DNA of 64,000 nucleotides from contig NC_066283.1 in NCBI RefSeq assembly GCF_905404315.1, positions 4,836,001 to 4,900,000 of the forward strand. The letters run 5' to 3'. Of the stretch, positions 54,788 to 64,000 are shown piece by piece. Numbering within the stretch: the first letter of the stretch is position 1; the number at the start of each line of letters is the position of its first letter. The position numbers and the translations under genes are program-made. This DNA comes from Leptidea sinapis (Eukaryota > Arthropoda > Insecta > Lepidoptera > Pieridae). The notes beneath the pieces are model-generated. The model was not told the origin of the DNA. It saw nothing but the letters and a program-made list of their open reading frames with translations, and made no database searches.

Positions 54788-55050
54788 TATGATATATAAT
54801 CAACCTGAATGAAAAGCCGTACACAAAAAACAATTATATCGTCCACGCAGACAAAAATTTTCATAAAAAATGTTCATAAAATGAAAACTACTAGGCCAAA
54901 CTATGTAAAAATTTTATGGGACCAAATGGCATCTATTCCACATCGAATTAAAGAAGAATTACGTAAATCGGATCATAAATATCAGAGTAATCGGTGTACA
55001 TACATAAAAAAATACCGATTGAATTGAGAACCTCCTCCTTTTTGAAGTCG
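54788..55050 (+). repeat. Dispersed repeat, second copy of the 49722 family
   Basis: Matches 49722-49985 and ends CTCCTCCTTTTTGAAGTCGG. It contains a 72-codon ORF with no recognised domain. Confidence 0.6.
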
Positions 55051-56199
55051 GTTAAGAATGGCTTAAAACTTTTTTTTTTCATAAATTTTACTTAGGGTCG
55101 GCAACACCGATACAGGACGATAGTGGTTTGGGTCAGAATTGCATCCCAACTTAAATTTTGGTGTAAATTTATTATATTTCAGAAGGTTAGGAAACACGCC
55201 ATGTTTAATACAGTTATTATAACTAATAAACATAAATTATGTAACTGATTGTTCTAAAAATGTAATGTTTTTCTCCTGAGACTACAAAATTGAAATGGAA
55301 AACTCTTTGGTGGGGGAGACAAGGGTGTTTGTAATAGAAACTGGAATGTCAGTTGTCTCTCATAGGAAACTGTTATATTTGAATAAATACAAATTTGAGA
55401 GTTTTACTGAAACATCAAAAGTAAGTACCTTTTAGTTAGTAGTAGGCATAATAAGTTTATGTTTGTTCCAAGTGGTAGATGCCGAGTTAGATATAGAGGA
55501 GGTATTGTTGTGTCACATATAGACAGAAAAATCTTAACTTGCTTCTTTTCAGTCTTCCCAGTATATGCTCATACAGCTCTCCTATTTAACTAAAAGGTGA
55601 GAGAAACTTTCTTTGTATTTGATATGAAAACTCAAGCAAATTTTTTTATTCAAATTTTAGTTAAATTTAGATATGTGCCATTTGTCAATTAAAATCAATC
55701 ATTTCTCTCGCTTTTTCTTTACTTATTGCTTTAATCTCATCAGTTGTTCACAGTAGGGATCCGAATGGATGGTTCTGTCCGGCAGTAAAAGCTCTCATAG
55801 CGAACAGTAACAAGCAGTAATGCCCATATCCTACCATACACACAGCATCACCTTATTGAAAAGTAAACCGGGTTATGTCGTGTGTCTGTGAATAGTGATT
55901 TATACGCAAGCAATGGTATGTTAATTAAAAACGAAGTTTGACTTTTTTTCAATACTTGCAAAGTATTTATTATTATTATAATGGTTTTGGTTATTTTAAT
56001 AAGAATTTTGGGAGATTTCTTTTTTTTGGCAAAAACAATTTAGGTTTTGCCGTGGGGTATCCGGCAGAGTAGAATAAATGATAATTAAATGCCGACTAAG
56101 GTATTTTGACGTCCGTAATATCATCAAGCTTTTGACGTCTCCGATCTTAGAGAAGGAAAACTTGAAATAAACCCAGCATTCTGTCCCGCCGCTTAGGGG
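55051..56199. other. Unassigned spacer
   Basis: No gene recognised. The part from about 56030 may already belong to the leader of the RTE-like LINE that follows. Confidence 0.3.
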
Positions 56200-56394
56200 C
56201 TGGCTGTCAAACCCCAAAGACATCATACAGCCTAACAAACAATTACCGTCGGGAACATGGCTGTAGGAAAAAATACTGTAACTGTACCTCAGGGGGGTAC
56301 CGGTAGAGCCGGAGAATCCCCTTCTCCTCCTGTATCTGCAGGACGAGGCTGCTCCTCGTATTCTGGGGGGAGCAACCTAACAGCTGTAGGCGGC
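56200..56394 (+). mobile_element. RTE-like LINE, 5' part (before nested insertion)
   Basis: The ORF starts with ATG at 56257 (MAVGKNTVTVPQGGTGRAGE) and runs open for 46 codons to 56394, where a jockey element interrupts it. It resumes in the same frame at 62051. The GGTACCGG and GGAGAATCCC motifs resemble the leader of the CR1-like element at 11833. The true 5' end lies somewhere upstream of 56257. Confidence 0.7.
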
Positions 56395-56689
56395 TTTTTT
56401 TTTTTGAGAGGAGGAAATACGGTTACGTATTTACGCCCCGAAATGGGGCGTAATATGTCGGACTCGAGTGTCCGCGTAAGCGGACACCCCATACCGACTA
56501 AAACCTCCTCTGTGCTGTTAGCAGCCCTGGCTTTCACAGCGAAGTAGGACGTAAGCCGTGGAGGCCCAAAGACTACGCAACAACAGTCGCGGGGCGTCTC
56601 CTAAGGAGACTCGAACCTCAGACCGGCTGTGTGCTTGTGGGAAGGAGAGAGAATGAAAATGAAGATGAAAGATGAAAAGGTGATAAGAA

Positions 56690-56709
56690 CACACTCGCCG
56701 GCGAGTGTG
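56690..56709. repeat. 20-bp perfect palindrome in jockey 3' UTR
   Basis: Second occurrence of the sequence at 47485-47504. Confidence 0.75.
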
Positions 56710-56950
56710 GTGATGTTTTGTGTAATGCATGTAAGTGTGTGTGTATGTGTTTATGATTGTATGTATGTTTGTATGTGTGTAAGTAGTGTAAATGTTAGTG
56801 TGCATGTATGTTTGTGTTTGTGTCTGTTTGTGGAGAGTGTTTGTGGTTGTGTAAGTGGTGTATGTCAGTCCGTGTGTGAGTGAGTGTAGTGAAACGATTA
56901 CAGGACGAGGACTAACGTCTCGTCGGGTATCAAAACAATGTGTGGTGTAT

Positions 56951-59844
56951 CTAGGGTGCGGGCCGCTGGCCATCGTCAGAGTGACGAGTGCCAGTGGTTT
57001 GCGGTAGTTGACCGCGCCTACGCCTGCGAAGGTGGTGTGTGCGTGTCTGTGTCGGTGTTTGTGTCGGTGTCGCGTTCGCGATGGTGATGTCGTCATCCGG
57101 GTCTACCGTTACGTGTCTGGGACGTCTTATTGGGTTGAGACTATGGTGAAGGGGGGTGTACCCGCATGCCTTCCTAACCAAGATGTTGGGATGGTTAGGC
57201 GCCTTGTCAAAGAAGCGTCGCGAGATCTCTTTAAAGTGTTGAGCTATCGTCGGAAGCTCTAGGTCGCGGTGAAGGTCAACGTTTCGGATGAACCACGGGG
57301 CTCCGGTAGCCATGCGCGTGAATTTATTTTGAACTACTTGCAAACGACGTAAGTAGCTCGGTCGGGTGTGCGCGAAAACCACGCTTGCGTATGACAGTAT
57401 GGGCCGTACGATGGTTTTGTACAGTGTCACTTTGTGTTTGAGCGGGAGTTTGCTTCGCCCACACACAAGTGGATAAAGGCGACTGAGGACTAATCGGGCT
57501 CTATTGCATACCGTATCAATATGTTTCTTGAAGTTCATATTGCTGTTGAACGTGACTCCTAAGTATTTGTAATCCTTCACCCACGGTATGGGTGTTTCAT
57601 ACAATTTAATGACGTCGGTCGGTCGTTTTTTAGCGCGGATGCTATTCGCGTTACCGAAGAGTACCGCTGCACTCTTGGTGGGGTTCACTTCAATCCGCCA
57701 TTTTCTGAACCAGTTGCCTAGTTCATCGACGGCGGCTTGAAGCACTTTAATGTTCCTGCTCAAGGTTGAGCGGTTCAATAGAGCGGAGCCAAAGTAGAGT
57801 GCCGTATCGTCAGCGTACTGAGCGAGCTGGACACTCGGAAACTTGGGAATGTCGCTCGAGAAGAGCGAGAAAAGAGTGGGAGAGAGGACTGAACCCTGTG
57901 GCACGCCAGACCTGATGGGTCTGGGTGAGGATAGGGTGCCCTCTACTCGATATCGGAAGGAGCGATCAGTAAAGTAGGCTCGTATGATGCGCACGAGCCT
58001 GTCTGGCACTCCCAGTTGATACAGCTTGAATACTAAGCCGTTGTGCCATACCTTGTCGAATGCCTTCGCGACATCGAAAAACACGGCTGCCGTGGTAGCG
58101 TGAAGTTTACGCCGTACGAGAATGTACTCGGTGAGTCGGTGAGCCTGCTGGGGACACGAGTGAGCGGTTCTGAATCCGAACTGTATGTCGGGTATCAGGT
58201 TGAGCTCCGCGATGTAATGATTAAGACGCGCGAGAATTAATCTTTCGTAAAGTTTCCCGATCGAGTTAATTAAACTAATAGGCCTATAGCTACTCGGATT
58301 AGCTTTAGGTTTATTGGGTTTTGGGATACCGATAACAATGGAATCCTTCCATTGTTCGGGGAACGCGCTATTAGACAATAGAATATTAAAAATGGTAACC
58401 AATAAAGTAATAAGAGTCGAGGGTAGGATTTTAGGAACCCTATTGTTTATAGTGTCGGGCCCCGGGGCCTTCTTGGAGTGAAGCTCCTTAATGATTTGCT
58501 TCACCTCTTCGTAAGAGGTGGGTTTTATTACATCGCCTGAAGGGCTCAGAGCGGAGCGACGTTCAACTTCACGATCAACTTCGTCAACGTGTGTCGGGTC
58601 GGCTGCTGTTTGGAGAGCACTGACTCTCGAGACTATCGGCGAGGCATTCAGCCTTCTCATCGTCATCGAGCGCCGGCTGCAGTCCCGGTCTGTCCAAAGG
58701 AGGCATGACAGTGGGCGGCTCCTGTTTGAACGCGCGAGGCAGCTTCCAGAAAGCCACATGTGATGGCTTTAAGTTGCCGAGCAAGCGGTCCCAACGTTCG
58801 CCGCAGAGTTCCGCGATACGTTCCCGTACCACCCGCTGTAGGTAGCGAAGGTGGCGCCTATTCTCGACCGACGGATACCTATCGTAAAGTCTAGTTGCTC
58901 TGTGCTTCTGTGTGAGTAAGTTCCTGACCTCTGGAGGCAGGTTTAGGCGATGCGGTTGCATCGTCGGAACCTGCCTGGAGCAGGCCTTGATCCTATTCTG
59001 TATATGTCACATGAGAGATAGCACTGTGAGCCGTGTCGACCGAGTCGATGACGTCCGGTATAAGGTCAAGGTCGTCGGACTTGATAGACTCGAGATCCTT
59101 TTCCAGCCGTTGCCAGTCGATCACTGTTTTCGTCGGTGGTTGAAAGTTAACCGGTGGGCCTAGATTTAGGACGACGGGCCGGTGGTCTGACTCTAATTCG
59201 TGAAAAACCTCGATTGAATTTACATTGAGCGTTACGTTCTTAAGTAACGCAACGTCTAGAATGTCGGGTCGGTGCGCGACGTTATCCGGATAATGTGTTG
59301 GTTCGTCGGGTGCTATTACTGAAAAGTTCAGCGTGTCTGTCAGCGAATCTAATAAGATTCCGTTTCTATTTGTGTCTCTACTGTTCCAGCTGGAGTGTTT
59401 GGCGTTACGATCGCCGCCCACTATGACTGTGGCCCCGTGGCCGAGTAATGCTTCTATATCTGTGTATAATACTAGTTTGTTGGGCGGAAGATAAGCTGAA
59501 ATAACAGTGATCGGCTGGTGATTCGCCATACTGACCCGGATGGCAGAGGACTCGATGTTAGTGAGGACCGGAGGATCTATAGGTATACAGTGTAGAGACC
59601 TTCTAAAATAAGTGAGGGTGCCGCCCATACGGGTGGTGCGATCATTCCTGACTAAGTTATAATTCGCGATACGCGGATCGCGTATACGTGGTTTTAGAAA
59701 TGTCTCTTGCACTAAGAATAGGTCTAATTGATGTTCGTGAGCGAACTCCTTCACCAAGTCTAGTTGAGGCTTAAGGCCTTGGGCGTTAAAATACGCTATA
59801 CGGAGCGTATGTGGTTTAACCCGTCCGCTTACGTAATTAGGCAT
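56951..59844 (-). pseudogene. jockey ORF2 (endonuclease-reverse transcriptase), two frameshifts
   Basis: ATG at 59844 overlaps the end of gag (ATGCCTAA), suggesting termination-reinitiation coupling. The endonuclease (residues about 1-225) has RIAYFNAQGL, LVQETFL, IVGGDRNAKHSSWNS and ELESDHRPVVL. The first frame ends at 58993 and continues after a frameshift near 58990. A second shift near 58605 is a 2-nt loss compared with the 45.6-kb copy. From there 580-600 codons are open: KKAPGPD, FFDVAKAFDKVWH, GVPQGSVLSPTLFS, QYADDTALYF (YADD at 57806-57817), a thumb (YKTIVRPILSYASVVFAH) and a low-complexity basic tail. Confidence 0.9.
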
Positions 59845-61486
59845 CGCGAATGTTTTTATACTTTCGCCCTATATCGGTGAGGGCACGGAATATTTTGCCG
59901 TTGTCTGCCATAACTTGCAGGAGCGATGGCGGGTCGTCCCGGACAGCATCGAGCCTGCTGGCCAGGGCTGTGATTTCATCAATGTCGAACAGCTCTGACA
60001 GTTCGAACATGAAGGCAAAGGTGCTGCCGCCTTTGTTACCTGTTGCCGCGGACGCGGGCGCCGGTGGCCTCTGTCGCGGGACCGACGCCGCCGGGCGGGA
60101 CGCTAGCGGTGGCCGGAGGGGCGCGGGGGCCGCGAGAGTGGCCTCTGTGGCAGCGTTGGCAGCCGGAGGAGACCTCGCCCAGGCGTTTACCTTCGGAGGC
60201 GGCGCAGGTTTGAAGGTCGGAGTGAACTCCACCTTCTCTGCTCTGCCTTGCGGCTGGCGGCGCCCTGGGTGACGCTTGTGTTTGGGTGCATTGGGACACC
60301 CGCGATAGATCGCGGGGTGCCCCTTCTCCCCGCACAAGACGCAGGCCGGGGGCTCCGCGCATTGCGCTGGTCGAGGGCACTCCGGCGTGCCGTGTTTTCC
60401 GAGGCACTTCACACACCTCGGGGTGTGTTCGCAGTTGCGTGCCGAGTGCCCGTATAACTGGCATCTGTGACACTGACCAGGCCCCCCGCGGTTGCGAGGA
60501 GCTTCGGCCCGGATGCCCTGAAGGGAGCAAACCGATTTAATATTAAAAACTTCCTTTTCCTCTTGCGTGAGGTCAAGGACGACGAGAACCATGTTAAATG
60601 GTTGTTTGTTGGTGGTTCCGCGCATACGGTGCACCTCGTGTGCAGGGTAACCCTGCTCTTTGAGGTCCGACAGAATGTCGGCTTCGTCTTACTCTCTGGG
60701 GACGTTCCTAATAACGACCCTCAGACGCTTCTCCTCAGGCAGGGCGTACGTGTGGAAACCCACACTCAGCTTTCTAAGAAGAGATGTCAGGGCGCGGTGG
60801 TCCGCTACCTCTCTGGTCTCTAATTTGATGAGAGATTGGTACGCCCTCGCCTGGAAGAAGAGCGTCTTCGGGATCCTATTTTTGATAACTAACCAGCGGC
60901 CTCGGTCTCCTATAAAAATAGGAGGCGGGCGCTTGGCCGGAGGCGGTACGCGGGCTTTAGCGGGCGCGGGCGCGGACGCGGGAGTGGAGCCACTCGTGGC
61001 CGCGGCTTTCTTGGCGGGTGTGCCATCAAGAGAAGGCGATTCGCGACCGCACTTCTTCTTGCGACTGACGGTGATGAAGCCGTCAGCATCCGACGCGACA
61101 CTCTCCGCTCTCGACGGTAGAGCGGTTTCCGGCTGGGCCGGTGAAGCACTGGAAGCCTGAGGGGCTTCCGTGCGGTCAGGGCTGACCGCGGGGACCTTAG
61201 GGGTCGCCTGCGCGTCAAAGTACGCCTGAAGGACAGGCGGGCGGGCTGATCGGGTGATCACCTTTCTCGGTTTGACCGAGGCCACGGAGCTTGCGTCGGA
61301 GTCATTTCCTAATTCCATTTCGTCGGATGACGAGTTATATTTGCTGGATTTCGCTTTAATAGCGGCATCCACTGTCTCGTTGATCGTTTCTATCATCAGC
61401 GGAGCGATCTTCTCCGTAAGGAACCTATCAAGTAGAGCGCTGTAAAAGCCCTCGTCGGCAACCATTGGTGAAGCCATGGTTGTCAT
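59837..61486 (-). pseudogene. jockey ORF1 (gag) with one in-frame stop
   Basis: One frame of 549 codons from ATG 61486. The N-terminal Ser/Ala/Pro-rich region is followed by an RNA-binding-like domain before the knuckles (PPPIFIGDRGRWLVIKNR, then SVGFHTYALPEEKRLRVVIR). Three zinc knuckles come next (CHRCQLYGHSARNC, CVKCLGKHGTPEC, CVLCGEKGHPAIYRGC, about 60490-60270). The C-terminal segment (FAFMFELSELFDIDEI) is close to the end. The single TAA at 60689-60691, directly after VIRNVPRE, is the only disruption. Gag proteins of this clade bind element RNA and carry it to the nucleus. Confidence 0.9.
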
Positions 61487-62038
61487 ATTTTATAACAGGT
61501 TGAGCGGGCAACAACCCCCGCTGCCCGAGTCAGGCAGAGGGGGAATATAATAATTAAGTGAACAACTATAGTTAAGTTGTACACTTGCACATTACTAAAT
61601 AATATTAATAATAATAAAGTATGCAAAATTAAAAGAAATTAATAATAATAATTAAGCCTAAGACTTAGCTTTGCTGGATGTAGACAGGCTGGGCCGGAAC
61701 CCCGATGCACGCTGTGCAGGCCCCCACGGAGAAGACACACACGGCACGATCTGCAACACTCACAAACACACACGATTAGCGTGCAGAATCGCGAAACACA
61801 GCACAGGTGCTAACTAACACGATCGTAAAACCGGGTAATTAACACAGATAATAACTAAGCTACGTTCCGCGAAGGAACGTTACAGGCGAGACTCAAAGAG
61901 TCCCGAACAATAGCGCGCGATAACAATAGCTAGCCCGGGTGGCCTGAGCAGATAGTGCGATAACGCAGGTAATAAAAATATTCGAAGGAGGACAGATAAC
62001 GCGGCAAGTGTGATCGCGTTGCCAGCCTGAATCGAACT
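61487..62038 (-). promoter_or_regulatory. jockey 5' UTR and internal promoter region
   Basis: 552 bp between the target duplication and the gag ATG. Jockey-type elements carry an internal Pol II promoter at the very 5' end. On the minus strand the element starts immediately after the duplication with AGTTCGATTCAGGCTGGCAA. It contains a GGAACGT/ACGTTCC inverted repeat at 61863-61880 and an AATAAT-rich stretch at 61590-61650. Confidence 0.5.
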
Positions 62039-62050
62039 GCTGTAGGCGGC

Positions 62051-64000
62051 AACGATATTCGCCATACATCACGCCAAAACCTAAGTCCAAATTGTTCTCG
62101 CTGGGGCGGAAAGTGGGCATCGGAATGCCGTTTTGCGACGTTGAATGTTAGAGGAGGAATGAATGAGAAACTGGATGAAATTTACGAGTTAATGAATGAA
62201 AGAAAATTAGATGTGCTGTGTGTGAATGAGACAAAACGTAAAGGGAAAGAGATACTGACGCGCGGCCCGTTCACAGAAATATGGTCGGGAGTTCCAGATG
62301 AAGAACATGGCAGTAAAGGCGTCGGTATACTTCTTTCAGAGCGAATGTCAGAATGCATGCGAGAGTATGAGTGCGTAAGTCCGCGCCTTATCTGGGTCCG
62401 ATTGAAAGTAGGTCTGACACTTCTATTTTTGGTAGGTGTATACGCTCCGGACTCTTCCCATAGTAAGGCGGTAAGAGAAGAATTTTGGGAACAAACGAGA
62501 GAGGTTTTGTTATTGCGTAAGTTGAATGAACGTATTGTCATGCTTGGAGATTTCAATGCAAGGGTTGGAGTGAAGCGTGATGGGTATGAAAATGTGCTTG
62601 GGACGTTTGGGGATAAGAGTGTGAATGACAACGGCGTATACTTGTTAGATATATGTGTGGAGATGGGTCTGTCTGTGATGAATACGTGGTTTCAGCATAA
62701 GATGATACATATGTACACGTGGCAAAATGCCGACTGGTGGGATGATGAAACTAGAAGAATGGTTGAGGAAAAGAAAAAAGCATGGCTGGATGTCTTGGCA
62801 ATAGAAGCAACAAATAGAGCGAGTGGCGGTATGAATGAAGATAATGTTAAAGAAATCAAGGACAAATAAAGATGCGTGAAAGCGAAAGTTAAAGAATGTA
62901 TAGAGAAGAAAAGGAATGAGAAAAGGGTGAAATATAAGGAAAAATTCGGCGCAAGTTTCCGAGATAATATAAAACTGTTTTGGAAACTCGTGAAGCGCGG
63001 GGAACAAATATAAATTCATCTATGAAACTGATTAGGAATGAACAAGGTGAGGTCATATATGAAGAAAGTATGATACTAGAGTGCTGGAAGAATTATTTTG
63101 AGAGCTTATACGAGAAAGATGTAAGTGAAAAAGAGCAAGAAGAGATAATAGATATGTTTGTGGACCCGAGTGATGAAATAGGTTTGGATGAAATTATGAA
63201 AGCGTTAAGAAGTATGAGGTCGGGAAAGTCTGTTGGGTATGATCGAGTGACGACTGAAATATTGAAGGCTGGCGATGGACTTTAATTTATGAGGATTTTA
63301 ATTTATGTTGGAAACAGGGCCAAGTTCCAGACGATTGGACGAAGGCAGTGTTTGTCCCAATTTATAAAGGCAAAGGCTAGCAGCAGGAATGTCAAAATTA
63401 TCGCGGGCTTAGCCTTCTTAGTGTTGTTGGAAAAGTGTACGCCAGAATATTGATTGAAAGAGTAATGAATGTGACTAATGACAAGGTATGGGATGTGCAA
63501 GCGGGATTTCGGAAGGGAATGGGATGTACGGATCAAGTCTTTTCCTTACGCTGCATCACTGAAAAATGTCTGGCAAAAAACCAGAAAGTATATTGCGCGT
63601 TCATAGACTTCGAAAAGGCATATGATAGGGTGAATAGAAAGGAATTATGGAAGGTCGTATCTATGTATGGGGTGGACAATTTTCTGATAAGGGCTCTGAA
63701 ATCTCTGTACAGGGATTCTCAAGCCTGTGTTCGTGTTAATGGTGCCTATACGGGCTGGTTTGATATCTCCAAAGGTGTGAGACAGGGTTGTGTAGCGTCG
63801 CCTTGGTTGTTCAACCTATTCATGGATAGATGAATTCATGAATGATGTGAGAGAAATGCAATGTGGAATCAATATGGAAGGTTGTGTATTAAGTGCCTCT
63901 TGTACGCCGATGATCAAGTCATTTTTTCATCATCGGTAAATGAGTTGCAACAAATGATTGACTGTTTGAACGGGAGCTTTAAAGAGAGAGGTTTGAAAGT
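62051..64000 (+). pseudogene. RTE-like LINE ORF2 (endonuclease-RT), degenerate, continues past window
   Basis: Resumes the frame begun at 56257. Endonuclease: ATLNVRGGMNEKLDEI, VLCVNETKRKG, YAPDSSHSK, VMLGDFNARVG, ending at MIHMYTW. There an internal deletion joins the reading to NADWWDDETRRMVEEKKKAW, so the end of the endonuclease is lost. In-frame TAA at 62867-62869 and frame changes near 62995 and 63285 follow. RT: MKALRSMRSGKSVGYD, FIDFEKAYDRVNRKELW, GVRQGCVASPWLFN (stop at 63831-63833), then in another frame LLYADDQVIF (near 63903). The element is cut by the window edge. Confidence 0.85.

Larger units (their letters stand above)
56395..62038 (-). mobile_element. Nearly full-length jockey retrotransposon
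   Basis: The 5644-bp element is flanked by the perfect 12-bp duplication GCTGTAGGCGGC (56383-56394 and 62039-62050). On the minus strand it has a 5' UTR (62038-61487), gag ORF1 (61486-59837), ORF2 (59844-56951) and a long 3' UTR ending in an A-run (T-run at 56395). Only about three disabling changes are apparent, so the insertion is young. Confidence 0.93.

Noticed and set aside
59850..61445. Plus-strand ORFs opposite the jockey gag, and similar antisense ORFs in other LINEs
   Set aside because: They are antisense shadows of GC-rich LINE coding sequence.
62182..63019. Minus-strand ORFs opposite the RTE-like LINE
   Set aside because: Antisense to clear endonuclease and RT coding sequence.

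Overview
The window is nuclear DNA from an insect, most likely a moth or butterfly (Lepidoptera). That is an inference from AT-rich spacers, short GT-AG introns, intronless SDR genes, and the mix of jockey, CR1-like and RTE-like LINEs, Penelope, piggyBac, Tc1, Helitron-like elements and tRNA-derived SINEs. Most of the 64 kb is transposon-derived; only two host gene loci can be defended.

Locus 1 (1-18 kb) is a tandem array of three intronless short-chain dehydrogenase/reductase (SDR, retinol-dehydrogenase-like) genes on the + strand. Copy A (911-1913) is a recent pseudogene, copy B (7075-8064) is open and more diverged, and copy C (15625-16635) is open. A and C lie in a large duplicated unit (1 to about 3.7 kb against 10.86 to about 18.1 kb). 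In C the unit also holds a degenerate CR1-like LINE and a longer RTE tail. A minus-strand LINE wreck (4.66-6.6 kb), a Penelope fragment and Helitron-like repeats separate the copies.

Locus 2 is a split minus-strand gene: four short exons (34851-35024, 31009-31089, 29246-29361, 27745-27867) splice in phase into the N-terminal and catalytic part of a PTPDC1-like protein tyrosine phosphatase. The last visible exon stops inside the catalytic P-loop. The remaining exons are not visible, so the SDR array may lie inside the next intron. A 262-bp tandem duplication has copied the 5' part of the first exon, and a Tc1 transposon later inserted into the extra copy.

Elsewhere: 18-27 kb holds Helitron-like repeats, a piggyBac-like element with TTAA ends, a two-exon CxxC gene-like module (inverted second copy at 31.3 kb), a 60-base perfect hairpin and an inverted array of 100-bp repeats. 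37-49 kb holds a P-element-like remnant, LINE fragments, MITEs, an orphan LINE ORF1 and a 5'-truncated jockey. 49-56 kb is mostly unassigned, with three candidate small membrane or secreted ORFs. 56.2-64 kb holds a 5.6-kb nearly full-length jockey (minus strand, 12-bp target duplication) inserted in frame into an RTE-like LINE that runs off the window.

No rRNA, functional tRNA gene or CRISPR array was seen. Similarity statements come from reading translations by eye, not from database searches.
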